From Porticoccaceae bacterium UBA1117 (GTDB lineage Bacteria; Pseudomonadota; Gammaproteobacteria; Pseudomonadales; Porticoccaceae), in the NCBI GenBank assembly GCA_002313335.1, contig DCBC01000098.1, positions 25,116-45,935 on the forward strand: DNA of 20,820 bases, read 5' to 3'. This document shows positions 17,076 through 20,820 of this stretch, piece after piece; within the stretch, counting starts at the first letter, position 1, and the number at the start of each line of letters is the position of its first letter. The position numbers were made by a program, and so were the translations under genes. The notes beneath the pieces were generated by a model. It saw only the letters and a program-made list of their open reading frames with translations. It was not told the origin of the DNA and did no database searches.

Positions 17076-18005
17076 ATGACTTTACCAAAACTAATCGCCA
17101 CCTCAGTGGTGCGAGGAAGTGAAAAAGGGCAGAGCCATGGTGGTGTTTATACTATTGATTTTAACACCCTAGAAGTAAACCAACATATTGATTGGAATAA
17201 GGGCGATATTGATTTTGCTGGTCGGGGTTGGGACAGGGGGCTTCGGGGAATTGCGTTCCACAATGAGCAGATATGGGTAGCTGCTAGTGATGAATTGTTC
17301 TGCTACAGTCCCAATTTTGAATTGCTGGGCTCCTATCGGAATGAATACCTCAAGCACTGTCATGAGATAAGTCGTCGAGATCATTTACTTTTTCTTACTT
17401 CCACAGGTTACGACAGCTTGTTGGTTTTTAACCTTAATACACTAAGTTTTAGCTGGGGTTTGTATCTCTCTAAGAATGGCAGTGACTGGATTGGGCAGCG
17501 TTTTGACCCCTTAGCTAAAAATGGACCTCCATTTTCAAATCACTATCACATTAATATGGTGCATGTGTCCGAAACGGGTGTTTATTTTAGTGGCCTACAT
17601 AGTCGCGCATTATTGAGATTATCTTCTGATATGACTATCTCTCAGGTATGCAGCCTCCCTGAGGGGGTACATAATGCGCAGCCGTTTTTAGACGGAATTG
17701 TTTTTAATGATACCAAAAGCGATGTTGTACGTTTTATAGATCGAGCTGGGGCATCAAAGGTGTTCAAAGTGCCGGCATATAATGAAGAAGACTTGCAGTT
17801 CCATGGCGTGGATAGCACTCAGGTAGCCAGGCAGTCATTTGGTCGAGGTCTTTGTGTTGTTAATGATCAAATGGTCGCAGCCGGGTCATCGCCATCTACG
17901 ATTAGTTTATATGATATTCAGAGAGGTGAGCGAATTGCAGTAGTTAGCCTAACTATGGATATTCGCAATGCGATACACGGACTAGAGGTATGGCCCTTTG
18001 ATTAG
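17076..18005 (+). CDS. Histidine-rich predicted beta-propeller, DUF4915/TIGR03032-like
   Basis: A 309-aa protein of unknown function without signal peptide or membrane segment. The sequence is made of repeated beta-sheet units (GIAFHNEQIWVAASDELFCY, LLFLTSTGYDSLLVFN, GVYFSGLHSRALLRLS, DGIVFNDTKSDVVRFI, QMVAAGSSPSTISLYD), which suggests a six-bladed propeller. The start of each unit has a conserved polar residue: Arg57 (RGIAF), His96 (HCHEI), His158 (HYHINMVH), His199 (GVHNAQP), Arg257 (FGRGLCV), His301 (IHGLEVW). The overall pattern recalls the TIGR03032/DUF4915 proteins, not verified. It follows the sulfotransferase gene by six bases without a clear ribosome binding site, so the two are probably coupled and work in one pathway. 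Confidence 0.8.
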   Translation: MTLPKLIATSVVRGSEKGQSHGGVYTIDFNTLEVNQHIDWNKGDIDFAGRGWDRGLRGIAFHNEQIWVAASDELFCYSPNFELLGSYRNEYLKHCHEISRRDHLLFLTSTGYDSLLVFNLNTLSFSWGLYLSKNGSDWIGQRFDPLAKNGPPFSNHYHINMVHVSETGVYFSGLHSRALLRLSSDMTISQVCSLPEGVHNAQPFLDGIVFNDTKSDVVRFIDRAGASKVFKVPAYNEEDLQFHGVDSTQVARQSFGRGLCVVNDQMVAAGSSPSTISLYDIQRGERIAVVSLTMDIRNAIHGLEVWPFD

Positions 18006-18018
18006 CAATAGTAGGTAG

Positions 18019-18057
18019 GATACAAAAAAGGCACGCTATGCGTGCCTTTTTTGTATC
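18019..18057. terminator. Bidirectional Rho-independent terminator
   Basis: A perfect 18-bp inverted repeat with a 3-base loop: GATACAAAAAAGGCACGC, TAT, and its complement. The A6/T6 blocks inside give a U run after the GC-rich GGCACGC stem on both strands. It ends the sulfotransferase/propeller operon and the convergent TonB receptor gene. Confidence 0.95.
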
Positions 18058-18087
18058 AGTCTTACAGTACTGATATTGGGTTATAAA

Positions 18088-20466
18088 TTAAAACTCACGT
18101 CTGAGCGAGAAGTTAAAATTTCTTGGCCGAACTATGTTGTCGCTATTACGTCCGTAATATGGGTCGAAATCTGATGAGTCTCTATAGGAAACACCTCTCT
18201 CATCGGTAATATTATTTAGACTTAGCTGCGCTTGCCAGTCGCCCATGTCATATCCCAAAATCAGATCAGTCAGACGATAGTCCCCCTGCTCTTGTTGCGG
18301 GGCGTTGCCGCCATCGCTTAACTGATTGAGGGATGTACCTTCAAAACTATGCTGAAGTCTCGCATATGCTTCACCACCACCGAAAAGAGCCATCTGTGAG
18401 GAATATTCCACATAGAAAGAATACGAGGTATCCGCAAACATCGGTAGATCGGACTTTGGATCTAACCCAAGTGAAGCTTGCCCTCCTTCAAATCGATCGT
18501 CAGCAACGCTTCCCAGAGCATTTACATAAGCATCAAAAATGCTCGTGAGATTAAAGCCCATCTGTATGTTTTCATTGAGAACGGCGGTGATACTTATATC
18601 CATTCCCTTTACAGTGGCATCACCGAGGTTAGCAACAACGGCTTGCCAAGGTTCTCCAATCGCAAAACTGGGGTCGGTTACTTCCAGCTGCATATCTTTC
18701 CATACCATGTCATAGATCGTTGCATTGACTTGTAAGGTGTCATCCATCCAGGTAGATTTTAAACCGAACTCCATATTCTCGATGATATCTGATTGATAAT
18801 TAACTGGAAGCGACGGTATACCTCTGCCACGGTTAGTTCCACCCACACGATATCCTTCAGAATAGACACCCCAAATCATCAAGTTATCGTTGATATCAAG
18901 TTGAATACCAACTTTAGGGGTAAACCCATCATCTATTGCATCTCTAGGGGGTGTTGATAAGTTCGCATAGCCCGATGGCTTTTCCACCATGTATTCAATA
19001 TTTCTATCGACCTCATACCAGCGACCACCGACTAGGAGCGAGAGCCTTTCTGATAAGTTGATATCCATTTCACCGAAGATGGCTTTATCTTCTCGGGTAG
19101 TAGATTGACCTGAATACCACCAAGCAGCATCGGGTGAAATAGATATACCCTCATAAGCGGCATAGGCACTCCAAGCAGCGTGAGCAGGCGAGTTGCCGTA
19201 GTCATCCGTATAGCTATGGAAATCCCAATGCTCATCAGAATCCATGAAGAACATTCCCGCTGTCCAACTGACTTTGTCAGTTGCATTAGATAATCGAACT
19301 TCTAGTGTTTTAGAGGTATTGACCTGATCATTGGTTAGGTAGCCGACAGGATCTGCACCAAAATCATACGTCGCATATCCAGCATAGACACCAAGGGTGT
19401 ACATAAAATAGGCAGCATAAGATTGGGTGTCGTGCTGATACAGTGTTTCGCGGTCATAGTAGGACGCAGCTACAGTCAATTGGGCAAACCCTAAGTCACC
19501 GTCAATCACAAGGCTGGTTTGTTCCCAGTCATCGGTTCTGAACTCATCGTAAAACTTAATGGTCTCCAAATCGCCTACAGTTGGATCCATATCATTAAAG
19601 CCATTAGCCTTAATTTCTTGGTAGTTGTGACTGAGTGTACTTGACCAGTCATCCGAGATTGACCATTTCACAGAAGCCCTGGCACCAAACCATTCAACAC
19701 TGTTGATGTCATTCTCAACCAGGGCGGAATTGTTTTTCAATCCACCAAGTCCAGAATACTCATCTACCACAGTATTACCCAATACGTTGTCAATAAAGCC
19801 GCCGTCTTCTGCACTAAATACCGATACGCGCAAGGCTAACTTATCTTCTACGAGTGGAATATTCAGAGTGGCATCAAAATCATGTCCGGCATCACCGCCT
19901 TTAACTGACGATAGACCTACACCAATATTGCCGGAGACATCTGTACCCTCAGCATCTGGTTTGTTGGTAATTACACGAATGGTACCGGTCTGTGATGACG
20001 CGCCAAACAACGTTGATTGTGGCCCAGACAAGGCTTCTATTCGCGCTATATCTACAGGATAGATGTCAGGCGCCATTGACGTCATAGACATGGCTTGCTC
20101 ATCTAGATAGATGGCTGCGGTCGGGTCAACAAGGAAACCACCACCATCACTTACACCTCGGAACACAATTGTGTTTTGCCCGGCGGCTGTTGTTGTCACG
20201 TTGAGACCTGACACAAATCGAGAGAAGTCTTGGAGAGTGGTTATTCCTTGCTTTAGAATATCTTCACCGGATACCGTATCGATCGTCATAGGGATATCTT
20301 GAGATGATTCAACTCTCTGACGAGACGTTACAATAATCTCTTCAAGCGTTGCGCTCTGGGCCAGAGCAATTGGAGCTCCTGTTAGTCCAAGTGCAGCTGC
20401 CATAGAGGTTACGAGTAACTTCTTTTTTAAAGTAACTTGCCGTTCTGATTGGTTCAACATAGTCAT
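18088..20466 (-). CDS. TonB-dependent outer-membrane receptor
   Basis: A 792-aa outer-membrane active transporter driven by TonB-ExbBD. The N-terminal signal peptide is long (basic KKK, hydrophobic core, ALAQ near residue 37). A TonB-box-like LEEIIVTS (41-48) follows. The plug domain (~55-170) includes QDIPMTIDTVSGEDIL, IVFRGVSDGGG, and RIEALSGPQSTLFGASSQTGTIRVITNKP. The remainder is the barrel with alternating amphipathic strands, ending in NFNFSLRREF with the terminal Phe needed for barrel assembly. The ATG at 20466 has GGAG six bases upstream; a frame extension to 20493 is unlikely. It is a single gene with no neighbouring transporter or enzyme on its strand, so the ligand cannot be inferred. 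Paired palindromes lie upstream. Confidence 0.95.
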   Translation of the reverse strand: MTMLNQSERQVTLKKKLLVTSMAAALGLTGAPIALAQSATLEEIIVTSRQRVESSQDIPMTIDTVSGEDILKQGITTLQDFSRFVSGLNVTTTAAGQNTIVFRGVSDGGGFLVDPTAAIYLDEQAMSMTSMAPDIYPVDIARIEALSGPQSTLFGASSQTGTIRVITNKPDAEGTDVSGNIGVGLSSVKGGDAGHDFDATLNIPLVEDKLALRVSVFSAEDGGFIDNVLGNTVVDEYSGLGGLKNNSALVENDINSVEWFGARASVKWSISDDWSSTLSHNYQEIKANGFNDMDPTVGDLETIKFYDEFRTDDWEQTSLVIDGDLGFAQLTVAASYYDRETLYQHDTQSYAAYFMYTLGVYAGYATYDFGADPVGYLTNDQVNTSKTLEVRLSNATDKVSWTAGMFFMDSDEHWDFHSYTDDYGNSPAHAAWSAYAAYEGISISPDAAWWYSGQSTTREDKAIFGEMDINLSERLSLLVGGRWYEVDRNIEYMVEKPSGYANLSTPPRDAIDDGFTPKVGIQLDINDNLMIWGVYSEGYRVGGTNRGRGIPSLPVNYQSDIIENMEFGLKSTWMDDTLQVNATIYDMVWKDMQLEVTDPSFAIGEPWQAVVANLGDATVKGMDISITAVLNENIQMGFNLTSIFDAYVNALGSVADDRFEGGQASLGLDPKSDLPMFADTSYSFYVEYSSQMALFGGGEAYARLQHSFEGTSLNQLSDGGNAPQQEQGDYRLTDLILGYDMGDWQAQLSLNNITDERGVSYRDSSDFDPYYGRNSDNIVRPRNFNFSLRREF

Positions 20467-20796
20467 TATATTCTCCGTAAAAATAGACTGCAAAGGCCGA
20501 ATCTTTTTATTCTTTTAAGTCCTTAACCCGAGTAAAATCCAACACTTACTTGACGCAATTTTTATAAGTCCTTAATAAGCATAGGTTATTTTTGGCGTGG
20601 GGTAAATACCTTTTTTTAGTGGGCTTATGATAATGTTAATGGTCTCACCGATAGAATTACTAACGTGCTGTCAATGTAGAAAAGATGTGAGTGTTTAAAA
20701 TGATGCGGGTAATCAGATTCCTAACCTATAGGCAAAACAGGGCATTTGGCGATTCAGTGGTAGACTCGAAAATTAATCGTAGAGCGTAGGACGTCA
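20467..20796. other. Divergent intergenic region
   Basis: 330 bases between the TonB receptor gene (minus) and a gene starting at the right edge (plus). No tRNA, sRNA or coding frame of note is seen. It holds the receptor's GGAG site (20471-20474 on the minus strand), two copies of a palindrome (20515-20526 and 20564-20575), an inverted AATAA/TTATT pair near 20574-20590, and a T-rich run at 20611-20617. No strong consensus promoter stands out in either direction. Confidence 0.6.
20515..20575. repeat. Repeated palindrome upstream of the TonB receptor gene
   Basis: TTAAGTCCTTAA (20515-20526) is a palindrome of 5+5 around a 2-base centre. ATAAGTCCTTAA (20564-20575) repeats 11 of its 12 bases at an offset of 49, nearly five helical turns. 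The position within 110 bases of the receptor start suggests a pair of operators; no regulator gene is in view. Confidence 0.6.
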
Positions 20797-20820
20797 ATGA
20801 AAAAAAGCGCCTTCTTTGAT
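20797..20820 (+). CDS. Start of an unidentified gene (partial)
   Basis: ATG at 20797 is preceded by AGGA five bases upstream and opens MKKSAFFD before the window ends. Eight codons cannot be assigned to a family. It is divergent from the TonB receptor gene. Confidence 0.4.

Noticed and set aside
19703..20062. A 119-aa frame opposite the TonB receptor
   Set aside because: It is antisense to the conserved plug/barrel coding sequence and is typical shadow ORF composition.

Overview
The window reads as a chromosome segment from a marine-type gammaproteobacterium of moderate, slightly AT-leaning base composition. The queA-tgt-secD-secF order, a Pseudomonas-like bkdR/bkd arrangement, an OM60/SAR92-style TPR-sulfotransferase and a large TonB-dependent receptor all point that way. 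The clade is inference from gene content; no rRNA or marker phylogeny was available.

Region by region. (1) 1-600: the 3' end of an unrecognised, possibly mobile-element gene, a short spacer with a 12-bp tandem repeat, then tRNA-Leu(CAA) on the minus strand with its own promoter and terminator. The 3' end of the tRNA faces the left edge, the usual geometry for an island integrated at a tRNA gene. (2) 767-5787: queA-tgt (queuosine modification of tRNA) followed by secD-secF (preprotein translocase accessory subunits), closed by a hairpin terminator. yajC, normally between tgt and secD, is absent. (3) 5836-7148, minus strand: a crotonase-fold acyl-CoA enzyme and a thioredoxin-like protein. (4) 7350-8726: an omega-amino acid:pyruvate class III aminotransferase. 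(5) 8765-9806, minus strand: a small DUF6491-like lipoprotein and an Lrp/AsnC regulator. (6) 10085-13521: a branched-chain 2-oxoacid dehydrogenase operon (E1alpha, E1beta, E2) divergent from the Lrp gene. Its E1 subunits resemble mitochondrial BCKDH more than the classical Pseudomonas BkdA type. No E3 gene is present. (7) 13617-14933, minus strand: an exported metal-dependent amidohydrolase. (8) 15066-18005: a TPR-sulfotransferase and a histidine-rich predicted beta-propeller, six bases apart. A near-perfect bidirectional terminator follows. (9) 18088-20466, minus strand: a TonB-dependent receptor with a repeated palindrome upstream. (10) At the right edge, the first eight codons of a further gene.

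Functionally, 5.8-13.5 kb looks like an amino-acid and acyl-CoA catabolic neighbourhood. The aminotransferase, Lrp-family sensor, oxoacid dehydrogenase and crotonase could serve valine/leucine/isoleucine and beta-amino acid breakdown, and the Lrp protein probably controls the bkd operon. The amidohydrolase and TonB receptor suggest a periplasmic/outer-membrane nutrient lifestyle. The least explained unit is the sulfotransferase/propeller pair. The propeller places His or Arg at equivalent positions at the start of six predicted blades, which suggests a metal or anionic-ligand site and is the best candidate for undescribed biology here.
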